Shown: positions 9,823 through 18,015 of the stretch, piece by piece
Layout: each line of letters starts with the position of its first letter
Position numbering within the stretch: the first letter of the stretch is position 1
DNA from: Rhodothermus marinus
GTDB taxonomy: Bacteria > Bacteroidota > Rhodothermia > Rhodothermales > Rhodothermaceae
NCBI RefSeq assembly: GCF_009936275.1
Contig: NZ_AP019797.1
Span: 108,501 to 172,500 of the forward strand
Length of the DNA: 64,000 nt
Direction: 5' to 3'
The notes under the pieces: generated by a model
Told to the model about the DNA's origin: nothing
Databases searched by the model: none
The model's input: only the letters and a program-made list of their open reading frames with translations
Program-made: the position numbers and the translations under genes

Positions 9823-10707
9823 TTAAGGCCAGGGCACCACTTCTTCGGCCAGGGCGAGGGCACCCAGCACGCCGGCGCGGTCGCCAAGCGCCGGCGGGAC
9901 GATGAACGTGTCGAGGTCGGGCAGCGCTACATAGCCGTTGATGCAGGCGGCCACGTGGTGGCGGATGCGCGGAAACAGGTGCGTCTGGTGCATGACGCCG
10001 CCCCCCAGGATGAGGCGCTGGGGCGAGAGCGTCAGGATCAGGTTGGCCAGCCCGAAGGCCAGGTAATGGGCCACTTCGTCCCAGGCCGGATGCTCGGGAG
10101 GAAGTTCCGGAGCCGGTCGGCCCCACCGGGCCGCGATGGCCGGTCCGGAGGCCAGTCCCTCGAGGCAGTCGCCGTGGAAGGGGCAGTGGCCGGGGCGATC
10201 GTCGCCGGGCAGGCGGGGCACGAACAGGTGGCCGATCTCGGGATGCTGGTGGCCGTGGTGGCGCCGGCCGTTGACGATGACCCCGCCGCCGATGCCCGTG
10301 CCGATCGTCAGGTAAACGAACGTGTGCAGGCCGCGCCCGGCCCCCCAGCGCTGCTCGCCCAGGGCGGCGGCGTTCACATCGGTGTCGAACGCCACGGGCA
10401 CGTTCAGCGCGCGGCGCAGCGTGCCCGCCACGTCGGTGTGCGCCCAGCCGGGCTTCGGCGTGGTCGTGATGTAGCCGTAGGTGGGCGAGCCCGGATCGGG
10501 ATCGACGGGGCCGAACGAGCCAATGCCCAGTGCCGCAATCGGCTCGGGCTGGCGCCGGAAGAAGTCGATCACGCGGCCGAGCGTTTCCTCGGGCGTCGTG
10601 GTGGGAAAGCGTTCGAGCGCCCGGATGTCGTCCGGGCCGGTCCCGACGGCGCAGACGAACTTGGTGCCGCCGGCTTCGAGGCCTCCCAGGAGTGGACGTT
10701 CGGCCAT
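9823..10707 (-). CDS. ROK-family sugar kinase (fructokinase-like)
   Basis: The 294-residue protein has the ROK ATP-binding start [15 protein letters not shown] (residues 8-22) and the catalytic aspartate Asp110 in [12 protein letters not shown]. The zinc-binding stretch lies at about 160-181 (GH...GHCPFHGDC). This form resembles bacterial ROK fructokinases/mannokinases such as B. subtilis YdhR/GmuE rather than NagC-type regulators, since no HTH is present. It would phosphorylate fructose or a related hexose with ATP. It follows the deacetylase gene by 15 bases on the same strand, so co-transcription is likely, though no functional link is obvious. Confidence 0.85.
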   Translation of the reverse strand: MAERPLLGGLEAGGTKFVCAVGTGPDDIRALERFPTTTPEETLGRVIDFFRRQPEPIAALGIGSFGPVDPDPGSPTYGYITTTPKPGWAHTDVAGTLRRALNVPVAFDTDVNAAALGEQRWGAGRGLHTFVYLTIGTGIGGGVIVNGRRHHGHQHPEIGHLFVPRLPGDDRPGHCPFHGDCLEGLASGPAIAARWGRPAPELPPEHPAWDEVAHYLAFGLANLILTLSPQRLILGGGVMHQTHLFPRIRHHVAACINGYVALPDLDTFIVPPALGDRAGVLGALALAEEVVPWP

Positions 10708-10722
10708 GGCGGGTTGCGTTTT

Positions 10723-11859
10723 TCAGTACCAGTAATAGGCGAGGGTGTCCATGAGGCGTCGAGCCGTGTGCAGGTTTTGCTGGGCGATCTGGCGGCGGCG
10801 TTCGGGCGTGAGCGTGAGCGGCCGGGCCGTGTCGTGCAGCGTGGGTGAAAGGGGACGCTCCAGGCGCTGTTCCCATTCGATGCGCCAGCTAAGAGGAAGC
10901 CGCTCCGGAAGCGGTCGGTCCTGCAGGACCAGATACAGCAGGGCCCAGACGCGTACCGTGGCGTCGAAGTCGTAGCCGCCGCCCAGCGTAAAGAGTGCAC
11001 GGCCGCCGGTATGTTCGTCGGCCAGCGCCTTCAGGCGTCGGAAGAGCTGCTCGTAGGCGCGCGTCGAGAGCAGCAGGTCGGCCAGCGGGTCCTGAAAGTG
11101 GGCGTCGGCGCCGCACTGGACGACGAGCACGTCGGGCCGAAACATCACGAGCGCGTGGGGCACGACGCGCTCGAAGACTTCCAGGTAGCTTTCGTCGTCA
11201 GTGAACGGCTGAAGCGGTACGTTCAGCGAAAAGCCCTGGCCGCGGCCCTCGCCGATCTCGTCGATGAATCCCGTGCCCGGAAACAGGTACTGGCCGGTTT
11301 CGTGCAGGCTGATCGTCAGCACCGTGTCTTCCCGGTAGTGGATGGCCTGCACGCCGTCGCCGTGGTGGACGTCGATGTCGATGTAGGCCACGCGCAGTCC
11401 GGCGTCGGTCAGCGCCCGGATGGCGATGGACAGGTCGTTGTAGACGCAGAAGCCCGAGGCGCGGGCCGGGTGGGCGTGGTGAAAGCCACCGCCGAGCTGG
11501 AGCACGGTAGTGGCCCGGCCGTCGGCGATCAGGCGGGCGCCGTGCAGCGTGCCGCCTACCAGCACACGGGCGGCCCGGTCCATGTCGGGAAACACGGGCA
11601 CGTCGGGTGTGTCGAGGCCGAACGCCTCGGCATCGGGCACGTATTCGCCGCGCGAGGCCGCCTCGACGCGCGCCACGTAGTCCTCGGCGTGCACGCGGAG
11701 TACCTCTTCGCGGGTAGCCTCCGGCGGTCGGATCGGCGTCGGCGCGCAGCCCAGCGCCTCCAGGAGCGTCCAGAGCATTTCCAGACGCACCGGGCTGAAC
11801 GGGTGCTCCGGGCCGAAGCAGTAGGTCAGGTAGTCCGGGTGATAGACGACGGAGACCAC
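10723..11859 (-). CDS. acuC: AcuC-like histone-deacetylase-family deacetylase
   Basis: Zinc hydrolase of the arginase/deacetylase superfamily. Visible signatures are GGGFHHAHPARASGFCVYND, YIDIDVHHGDGVQ and LGGGYD in the usual order, giving the His-His dyad and the Asp/His metal ligands. Members remove acetyl groups from lysines; Bacillus AcuC reactivates acetyl-CoA synthetase. The GTG at 11859 gives 378 residues starting VVSVVYHPDYL, like AcuC, and the upstream frame lies inside the CBS gene. It overlaps that CBS-ACT gene by 34 bases, which reproduces the acuB-acuC order of bacilli. No acuA acetyltransferase is visible nearby. Confidence 0.85.
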   Translation of the reverse strand: MVSVVYHPDYLTYCFGPEHPFSPVRLEMLWTLLEALGCAPTPIRPPEATREEVLRVHAEDYVARVEAASRGEYVPDAEAFGLDTPDVPVFPDMDRAARVLVGGTLHGARLIADGRATTVLQLGGGFHHAHPARASGFCVYNDLSIAIRALTDAGLRVAYIDIDVHHGDGVQAIHYREDTVLTISLHETGQYLFPGTGFIDEIGEGRGQGFSLNVPLQPFTDDESYLEVFERVVPHALVMFRPDVLVVQCGADAHFQDPLADLLLSTRAYEQLFRRLKALADEHTGGRALFTLGGGYDFDATVRVWALLYLVLQDRPLPERLPLSWRIEWEQRLERPLSPTLHDTARPLTLTPERRRQIAQQNLHTARRLMDTLAYYWY

Positions 11860-12476
11860 GGTTTGTGCGGGGGCCAGATGACTTCGAAGCCTTCCTGTCG
11901 GAGCGTGTCGGCCAGCGGGTGTGTCCGGTTCGTATCGACGCGCAGCACCACGCGCAGCCATTCGGAAGATTCCGGGTAGGAGAGAATGGAAAGGATGTTC
12001 ACGTGGTGGGCGGCCACGGCCGAGGCCAGGGCGGCCAGGCGACCGGGCGTGTGTGCCAGGCGCACTTCGATCCGGCCGCTGGGGCGGTCGGCGCCGCTCA
12101 GGCGCAAAAGCGCCTCGAGCAGGTCGGTTACGGTAACGATGCCCACCAGTTCGTCGCCGTCGAGTACGGGCAGGCAACCGATGCGGCGCATGCGCATCAG
12201 ACGGGCCGCTTCTTCCACCGGATCGAGCGGCGCGGCGGTGACCACGCGGCGCTGCATGACCGAGGCGACCCGGGCATCCGGTGGAAACGGATGGGGGTGC
12301 AGCGCACTGGTGGCCAGGCGCAGATCCCGGTCGGTGACGATGCCCACCAGACGCCCTTCGTCGACGACGGGCAGGTGGCGGATGGCACGCTCCTGCATCA
12401 GCCGATAGGCGGCCGCGAGCGTGGCGTCCGGTGCGATGGTCTGCACCGGACGCTGCATGACGTCCTGCACCAGCAT
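11826..12476 (-). CDS. acuB: CBS-CBS-ACT domain protein, AcuB-like
   Basis: The 216-residue protein has two CBS repeats (MLVQDVMQRPVQTIAPDATL... about residues 1-60 and VMQRRVVTAAPLDPVEEA... about 72-130). A C-terminal ACT-like domain (about 140-205) includes RIEVRLAHTPGRLAALASAVA. This CBS-CBS-ACT order is that of AcuB. CBS pairs usually sense adenosine nucleotides, and ACT domains bind amino acids or small ligands. Its 34-base overlap with the deacetylase gene implies tight co-expression. The biochemical role of AcuB is poorly known, so the label rests on architecture and neighbourhood. Confidence 0.8.
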   Translation of the reverse strand: MLVQDVMQRPVQTIAPDATLAAAYRLMQERAIRHLPVVDEGRLVGIVTDRDLRLATSALHPHPFPPDARVASVMQRRVVTAAPLDPVEEAARLMRMRRIGCLPVLDGDELVGIVTVTDLLEALLRLSGADRPSGRIEVRLAHTPGRLAALASAVAAHHVNILSILSYPESSEWLRVVLRVDTNRTHPLADTLRQEGFEVIWPPHKPWSPSSITRTT

Positions 12477-12602
12477 GGCTCGTTCAGGCAAAAGCAGAAG
12501 GCCGGCACCCAAGCTTACGACCTGCGACGCGGAAGCGCAAGCCTGAATCCTGAAAGTCGGCACGACGTAGGACGCTCGAAACGCTAAGCACGGCGGAGCG
12601 CT

Positions 12603-13031
12603 ATGCAGCACGGACGGCTGCTTTTCTGGGGACTCTGGATCGGCTTGCTGGCGCTGGTGGCCGGACGCGTGCCGACTCCGGAAGCGCGGCGCGGGCCGGG
12701 ACCGGATACGCTGCAGGTAGCGCTTTACGTGGCAGAAGGTCGGGCCAGTTACTATGGTGCGCGATGGGCCGGGCAGCGAACGGCCAGTGGCGAGGCGTTT
12801 GATCCCGAGGCGCTGACGGCCGCGCATCCCACGTTGCCTTTTGGCGCACGCGTGCGCGTGACCAATCTCCGAAATGGCCGCTCTGTGGTGGTGCGCATCA
12901 ACGATCGGGGACCGCACGTCCCGGGTCGGATTATTGACGTGTCGTATGCCGCCGCCCGTGCCCTGGGGATGGTGCGCAGTGGGACGGTGCCCGTGCGGAT
13001 CGAGTGGTTGCCGGAGACGGCCGTGGATTAA
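12603..13031 (+). CDS. RlpA-like double-psi beta-barrel protein
   Basis: The 142-residue protein starts with a hydrophobic export segment (about residues 6-21). Its RlpA-type double-psi beta-barrel includes GRASYYGARWAGQRTASGEAFDP, LPFGARVRVTNLRNGRSVVVRINDRGP and GRIIDVSYAAARALG. RlpA proteins are septal lytic transglycosylases or related cell-wall proteins acting in the periplasm. The SPOR domain common in larger RlpA proteins is absent, so this is a minimal version. The conserved His/Asp of the active groove appear as AHP and NDRGPH. It is divergent from acuB and converges on the next gene with stop codons overlapping in TTAA. Confidence 0.85.
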   Translation: MQHGRLLFWGLWIGLLALVAGRVPTPEARRGPGPDTLQVALYVAEGRASYYGARWAGQRTASGEAFDPEALTAAHPTLPFGARVRVTNLRNGRSVVVRINDRGPHVPGRIIDVSYAAARALGMVRSGTVPVRIEWLPETAVD

Positions 13032-13420
13032 TTCGCTCCCGGGGTGCGGATGACGAGGCGGTCCGGGAGGTCGTTGCGCTGAGGGGCCGGATTGAGCAGC
13101 GGACCGGTCAGCGGCGTGTCGAGCGCGGTCACGAACGGCGCCAGTGTCGAGAACAGAAAGTCCTGCTGAAACTCGAAAAAGTCGTCGTCGAAGCCGGCCC
13201 GGTCGCCTTCGTGCCCGACGATGTCCAGAAAGAGCAGGCGCGGCCAGTCGGGAAAGCGCTCCTGGGCTTCGCGCAGCAGCCGGAAGAGCGCCTGCGCGGC
13301 GTCTTCGAACGTATCGTCAGGGCCCACCACGTAGTAGATGGACACCGTGTCGTCGAAGTTCATCCAGATGCCCGGCTTTTTCGGACGGTTGTAGGCAGGC
13401 ACGAACGCAGGACCTTCCAT
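13028..13420 (-). CDS. Conserved hypothetical protein
   Basis: I do not recognise this 130-residue protein. It is acidic and rich in aromatic residues (FDDDFFEFQQDFLF), with no signal peptide or membrane segment. Predicted mixed alpha/beta segments such as VSIYYVVGP and WPRLLFLDIVGHEGD look like a small folded domain. It stands between rlpA (convergent, 4-base overlap) and the DJ-1/PfpI gene, with about 85 bases separating its start from the terminator of that gene. Regular codon use and a clean frame support a real gene. Confidence 0.65.
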   Translation of the reverse strand: MEGPAFVPAYNRPKKPGIWMNFDDTVSIYYVVGPDDTFEDAAQALFRLLREAQERFPDWPRLLFLDIVGHEGDRAGFDDDFFEFQQDFLFSTLAPFVTALDTPLTGPLLNPAPQRNDLPDRLVIRTPGAN

Positions 13421-13505
13421 GGCCGGCGGTGCGGTTTTTTTCTAAAGCGTTGCGGTAGGCGAACGCCGGCCCCGGTCGCGGGATTCGCCTTGCCCGGCTT
13501 TTAAT

Positions 13506-13540
13506 CAAAAAGGCCGGATGCCCCGGCGGGACATCCGGCC
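13506..13540 (-). terminator. Rho-independent terminator of the DJ-1/PfpI gene
   Basis: A 9-base-pair stem (GGCCGGATG at 13512-13520 with CATCCGGCC at 13532-13540) encloses an 11-base loop. On the minus strand it is followed by a T5 run. It lies 26 bases downstream of the stop codon at 13566. Confidence 0.88.
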
Positions 13541-13565
13541 GGCTGCCGGGTCAGGCGTGCGGCCC

Positions 13566-14252
13566 TCAGGCCGGCACGCTCAGGCGATTCAGGACCTCGA
13601 CAAGCGCGCGGCCCACCCCTTCGGCCGAGGCCGGGTTCTGGCCCGTCACGATCCGATCGTCCACCTCCACGTGGGCGGCGAAGTTCTTCACCGACACGTG
13701 GATGGCCCCCAGCTCCTTCAGACGCGTCTCCAGCAGGAAGGGCACGACCTTGTCCAGCTGTACGGCCTGCTCCTCTTCGTTCGTGAACGAGTTGATCCGG
13801 CGTCCTTCGACGAGCGGCCGCCCGTTGGACAGCTTGATCGGGATCAGGCCGGACGGCCCGTGGCACACGGCCCCGATGGCGCCGCCCCGCTCGTAGATGC
13901 TGGCGGCAATACGGGCGATCGCTTCACTTTCGGGAAAATCCCACATCGTGCCGTGGCCGCCCGCGTAGAAGATTGCCACGTAACGGGACGGATCGACCTG
14001 CTCGGGCGCCAGCGTCTCATCCAGCCGCTTGCCGTGCATTTCCCAGAAGGCCTTGTTGATCGGGTCGTCCAGCTTGTAGCTCTTCGGGTCCATGGGGGCC
14101 TTGCCGCCCTTCGGGCTGACGAAGTCGATCTCATAGCCGGCCTCGTGCAGCACGTGGAACGGGTGGGCCACCTCCGACAGATAATAGCCCGTCTTCTGCC
14201 CTGTGTTACCCAGTTCGCTATGATTCGTGACGACGAACAGAACGCGTCCCAT
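13566..14252 (-). CDS. DJ-1/PfpI family protein (Hsp31-like glutamine amidotransferase fold)
   Basis: The 228-residue protein has the class-I glutamine-amidotransferase-like fold of the DJ-1/ThiJ/PfpI group. The nucleophile cysteine is in AVCHGPSG (Cys-His pair), preceded by FYAGGHGTMWDFPES, which carries the conserved acidic residue region. Size and the N-terminal TNHSELGNTGQKTGYYLSEVAHP resemble the Hsp31/HchA-like class, members of which act as glyoxalases/holdases against methylglyoxal damage. GGGAGG at 14258-14263 fixes the ATG at 14252. It is a single-gene unit with its own terminator. Exact substrate is unknown. Confidence 0.85.
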   Translation of the reverse strand: MGRVLFVVTNHSELGNTGQKTGYYLSEVAHPFHVLHEAGYEIDFVSPKGGKAPMDPKSYKLDDPINKAFWEMHGKRLDETLAPEQVDPSRYVAIFYAGGHGTMWDFPESEAIARIAASIYERGGAIGAVCHGPSGLIPIKLSNGRPLVEGRRINSFTNEEEQAVQLDKVVPFLLETRLKELGAIHVSVKNFAAHVEVDDRIVTGQNPASAEGVGRALVEVLNRLSVPA

Positions 14253-14257
14253 AATTG

Positions 14258-14263
14258 CCTCCC
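14258..14263 (-). promoter_or_regulatory. Shine-Dalgarno site of the DJ-1/PfpI gene
   Basis: GGGAGG on the minus strand, five bases ahead of the ATG at 14252. It decides this start against an in-frame upstream one at 14360. Confidence 0.8.
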
Positions 14264-14358
14264 GTTTTATTTGTTCAACCATGCATGGTACATCAATGGG
14301 GGAGGCGGGCACAGGTTCGGACGGGTTTTTGACGAACCTGCAACAGATCGGTCTGAAC

Positions 14359-14390
14359 AAAAAAACGCCCGGCCTGTGCAGACCGGGCGT
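14359..14390 (-). terminator. Rho-independent terminator of the cold-shock gene
   Basis: An 8-base-pair stem (ACGCCCGG at 14365-14372 with CCGGGCGT at 14383-14390) has a 10-base loop. On the minus strand a run of seven T follows. It lies 26 bases beyond the csp stop codon. Confidence 0.9.
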
Positions 14391-14415
14391 TTATCGTCAC
14401 GCGTTGATGGCGTGG

Positions 14416-14646
14416 TTAGAACAGTTCGGACGACCGCGAGAGACGTTCGACGTTCATCGCGCTGAGCCCTTTGGGCGTGCGCTCGACCTCGTAGGAAACC
14501 TCTTCGCCTTCGCGAAGCCCTTCGTCCCAGCCAAGGCCGGGCACGTTGTTGCGGTGGACGAATACGTCCTTGCTGCCGTCATTGGGTTCGATAAAGCCGT
14601 AGCCTTTGTCGATGTTGAACCACTTGACGCGTCCTCGTTGAGCCAT
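14416..14646 (-). CDS. Cold-shock domain protein
   Basis: The 76-residue CspA-family protein is a single OB-fold. RNP1 is GYGFIEP and RNP2 is DVFVHRNNV, following the usual GRVKWFNIDKG start. It should bind single-stranded RNA and act as an RNA chaperone. The ATG at 14646 follows an AAAGG-like site. About 100 bases of leader could precede it before the divergent S10 gene region, as is common for csp genes. It is monocistronic with a strong terminator. Being in a thermophile it more likely acts in general RNA folding than in true cold shock. Confidence 0.93.
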   Translation of the reverse strand: MAQRGRVKWFNIDKGYGFIEPNDGSKDVFVHRNNVPGLGWDEGLREGEEVSYEVERTPKGLSAMNVERLSRSSELF

Positions 14647-14913
14647 GATACCTTTGGTGTTGTGTCGCCTCGCGCAGCGCAAACCGAAACCCGCAGTACC
14701 CGTGAAGAGCAACCCGGAAGCGGCCAGACCGCAGGAGGTGACGTCGTGTAAAGTAACGTTAACGATAGCCTCAACGGATGGCCGAAGCGGGGGTTCCGGG
14801 ATGAGCAAAAAAAATTGCAGGCGAATGTGACAGGGATTTTCCCGGCCAGCGCATTGCAGGAAAAATTCAGGCGCTGGATATTGTCGGCATCACACGAGCA
14901 AAGTCCAGAGACC

Positions 14914-16392
14914 ATGCAGCGCATAGCCATTTTTATTCTGATAGGATGGCTGGTAGCCGTGGCGGCCGAGGCGCAGCTCCGGCGACCGCCGATCGATACC
15001 ACCGTGGTTACCCGCCACACGGTCACCGTGAAGGGCCAGCGCATTCCCTATCGGGCCGAGGCCGGCATGCAACCGGTATGGGACGCATGGGGGCGGCCGA
15101 TCGCCACGATGTTCTACGTGTATTACGAGCGGGAGGACGTGCAGGACCGCTCCCGAAGGCCTCTGATCTTCTCGTTCAACGGCGGACCCGGCTCGGCTTC
15201 GGTCTGGATGCACATCGGCTACACCGGTCCGCGCCGCGTGCGCATCGACCCGGAGGGCTTCCCGATTCAGCCTTACGGCATTGAGGAAAACCCGTATTCC
15301 ATTCTGGATGTGGCCGACATCGTCTATGTGGACCCCGTCAACACAGGCTTTTCGCGCATTCTGAGTGACACGGTGGACCGGCGGCAATTCTTCGGGGTCA
15401 ACGAAGACGTCACCTACCTGGCCGACTGGATTGCCGCCTGGGTGAGTCGGCACGGGCGCTGGCGCTCGCCCAAGTTCCTGATCGGCGAAAGCTATGGCAC
15501 GACCCGCGTGGCCGGGCTGGCCGGCGCGTTGCAGGAACGCCACTGGATGTACCTGAACGGCGTCATTCTGGTCTCGCCCACCGGTCTGGGCATCGAGCGG
15601 GACGGTCCGGTAGGCCAGGCGTTGCTTCTGCCGTACTACGCCGCGGCTGCCTGGTATCACCGGAAGCTGGTACCCGAGCTCCAGCAGCGTGACCTGGAAG
15701 ACCTGCTTCCGGAGGTGGAGACGTTCACCGTGGAGGAGTACCTGCCCGCGCTGGTGCGGGGCGGCTTTCTGGAACCGGAACGTCGGCGTGAGATCGCCCG
15801 TCGCGTGGCTACCTACGCGGGCCTTTCCGAGGCGGTGGTGCTCCAGTACAACCTGGCCGTGCCGCGCAACGTCTTCTGGAAGGAACTGCTACGCGACGAA
15901 GGGCTCACCATCGGCCGGCTGGACTCGCGCTACCGGGGCATCGATCGCCAGGCCGGTGGCGAGCGCTTCGACCATGATCCGGCGCTCAGCGCCTGGAATC
16001 ACGCCTTCACGCCGGCCATCAACTACTACCTGCGTGAGGTGCTGGGCTTCCGCACCGACCTGGAATACTGGATCTTCGGGCCGGTGCGCCCCTGGAACCG
16101 GGAGGGCGACGAAACCGGCGAGCAGCTCCGACGCGCCATGGCACAGAACCCTTATCTGCACGTGCTGGTGCAGGCCGGCTACTTCGACGGGGGGACCGAC
16201 TACTTCTCGGCCAGGTACACGCTGTGGCAGCTCGATCCGAGCGGCAAACTGCGCGACCGGCTCTTCTTCAAGGGCTACCGCAGCGGTCACATGATGTACC
16301 TGCGCGACGAAGATCTGGCTACGGCCAACGACGACCTGCGCGCCTTCATCCAGAAAGCCCTGGAGGCCGCCCGGACGCCGGCGCGTTACTGA
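14914..16392 (+). CDS. Serine carboxypeptidase (peptidase family S10)
   Basis: A secreted peptidase of 492 residues with an N-terminal signal peptide ending near AEAQ (residues 1-21). S10 signatures are FSFNGGPGSASVWMH (about 87-100), with the oxyanion region, and the nucleophile Ser193 in LIGESYGTTR. The late YFDGGTDYF and SGHMMYL carry the probable Asp and His. It would remove C-terminal residues from peptides in the periplasm or outside. It is followed 25 bases later by trehalase on the same strand. The upstream in-frame start at 14815 was rejected because the signal peptide begins at 14914. Confidence 0.9.
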   Translation: MQRIAIFILIGWLVAVAAEAQLRRPPIDTTVVTRHTVTVKGQRIPYRAEAGMQPVWDAWGRPIATMFYVYYEREDVQDRSRRPLIFSFNGGPGSASVWMHIGYTGPRRVRIDPEGFPIQPYGIEENPYSILDVADIVYVDPVNTGFSRILSDTVDRRQFFGVNEDVTYLADWIAAWVSRHGRWRSPKFLIGESYGTTRVAGLAGALQERHWMYLNGVILVSPTGLGIERDGPVGQALLLPYYAAAAWYHRKLVPELQQRDLEDLLPEVETFTVEEYLPALVRGGFLEPERRREIARRVATYAGLSEAVVLQYNLAVPRNVFWKELLRDEGLTIGRLDSRYRGIDRQAGGERFDHDPALSAWNHAFTPAINYYLREVLGFRTDLEYWIFGPVRPWNREGDETGEQLRRAMAQNPYLHVLVQAGYFDGGTDYFSARYTLWQLDPSGKLRDRLFFKGYRSGHMMYLRDEDLATANDDLRAFIQKALEAARTPARY

Positions 16393-16417
16393 GGCGCAAA
16401 CCAATCCGGAGCAAGCC

Positions 16418-18007
16418 ATGCGATTTCGAGCCGTCTGGCTACCCGTTCTGCTACTCGGCCTGATCCCGACGCTTCGGGCGCAGGACCGAGCCGCCTGCCA
16501 TGTGCCGCTGCCATCGTCCGAGCGCATCGAAGCGGTGCGTGCTTACATCCGCCAGAGCTGGGACGTGTTGACGCGCTCGCACCGTGACCTGCTGGCGGCC
16601 GTGCAGGATCCCAAGATCGAACACGAACCCGGCACGCCCTGGCCGCTCTATATCGCCGCCACGGAAGACTCGGCGGCGGTGTGGCATCGGCTTCAGCAGG
16701 AATTGCCCGACTCGGTGCTGCAGCAGATCGTGCTGCGCGTGTTGCCCGAGGATCCGGTGGCCCATCTGGATGAAATCCACCCGCACGGCTTGCTCTATCT
16801 GCCGGAACCGTACGTGGTGCCGGGCGGCCGTTTCAACGAGATGTACGGCTGGGACAGCTATTTCATCGTGGTGGGGTTGTTGCGTGACGGGCGCATCGAC
16901 CTGGCGAAGGCCATGACGGACAACCATCTCTATCAGGTGCGCCACTACGGCAAGGTGCTCAACGCCAACCGTACCTACTACCTGACGCGCTCACAGCCGC
17001 CGTTCCTGAGCGCCATGGTGCTGGCCGTTTACGAACACACGCAGGACCGCGACTGGCTGGCCGCGGCCGCCCCGCTCATCGAGCGCTACTACGCCTACTG
17101 GACCACGCCGCCCCATCTGGCCGGCGAGACGGGACTTTCCCGCTACTACGATCTGGGCGAAGGGCCGGCACCCGAAGTGGTGGCCGGCGAGCGCGACGCG
17201 CAGGGGCGCACGCACTACGACCGCGTCCGCGAATACTACCGCACGCACGAGGTAACGGCCTACGACGAATCGCTCTACTACGTGGCCGAGGCCGATTCGC
17301 TGACGCCGCTTTTCTACAAGGGCGACCGCTCGATGCGCGAGTCGGGCTTCGATCCGTCCAATCGCTTCGGCCCGTTCAGTGTGGACATCATCCACTATGC
17401 GCCGGTGGGGCTGAACGCCCTGCTGTACCGGATGGAGACGGACCTGGCCCGCATTCACGAAATCCTGGACGACACGGCGGCCGCCGCCGCATGGCGTGCC
17501 CGGGCCGAGGTGCGGCGCGAACGGGTCGATCGCTACCTGTGGGACCCCGAGCGCGGCCTGTACTTCGACTACAACTTCCGGACGGGGCGTCGCAGCGATT
17601 ACGTGTTTGCCACCACGTTCTATCCGCTCTGGGTGGGCATGGCCTCGCCCGAGCAGGCGGCCCGCGTGGCGGCCAACCTGTATTTGCTGGAGGCGCCCGG
17701 CGGCCTGCTCACCAGCACGCACATCAGCGGGAGCCAGTGGGATGCGCCCTACGGCTGGGCCCCGCTCTACCTGATTGCCGTCGAAGGCCTCCGTCGCTAT
17801 GGCTACGACGAAGCGGCCGATCGGCTCACGGCCAAGTTCGTTTTGATGGTGGTGGAAGACTTCGAGCGAACCGGCGTGATCCTGGAGAAGTACGACGTGG
17901 TGCAGCGCCGCTCCGACGTGGCGTTGCGCTACGGCTATACGTCGAACGAGATCGGCTTCGGCTGGACAAACGCCGTCTTTGCAGAACTGCTGGCCCAGAT
18001 GGATTGA
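16418..18007 (+). CDS. treA: Periplasmic trehalase (GH37)
   Basis: Hydrolyses alpha,alpha-trehalose to two glucose. The 529-residue protein has a signal peptide (about 1-21, ending LRAQ). Trehalase signature 1 is PGGRFNEMYGWDSYF (135-149) and signature 2 is QWDAPYGWAP. The catalytic Asp is expected in the SGFDPSNRF segment and the Glu in ILEKYDV. Export and the marine, osmolyte-using lifestyle suggest it recovers or remodels external trehalose. It lies between the S10 peptidase (25 bases) and the alcohol dehydrogenase (8 bases) and is probably co-transcribed. Confidence 0.94.
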   Translation: MRFRAVWLPVLLLGLIPTLRAQDRAACHVPLPSSERIEAVRAYIRQSWDVLTRSHRDLLAAVQDPKIEHEPGTPWPLYIAATEDSAAVWHRLQQELPDSVLQQIVLRVLPEDPVAHLDEIHPHGLLYLPEPYVVPGGRFNEMYGWDSYFIVVGLLRDGRIDLAKAMTDNHLYQVRHYGKVLNANRTYYLTRSQPPFLSAMVLAVYEHTQDRDWLAAAAPLIERYYAYWTTPPHLAGETGLSRYYDLGEGPAPEVVAGERDAQGRTHYDRVREYYRTHEVTAYDESLYYVAEADSLTPLFYKGDRSMRESGFDPSNRFGPFSVDIIHYAPVGLNALLYRMETDLARIHEILDDTAAAAAWRARAEVRRERVDRYLWDPERGLYFDYNFRTGRRSDYVFATTFYPLWVGMASPEQAARVAANLYLLEAPGGLLTSTHISGSQWDAPYGWAPLYLIAVEGLRRYGYDEAADRLTAKFVLMVVEDFERTGVILEKYDVVQRRSDVALRYGYTSNEIGFGWTNAVFAELLAQMD

Positions 18008-18015
18008 GGACGGTC

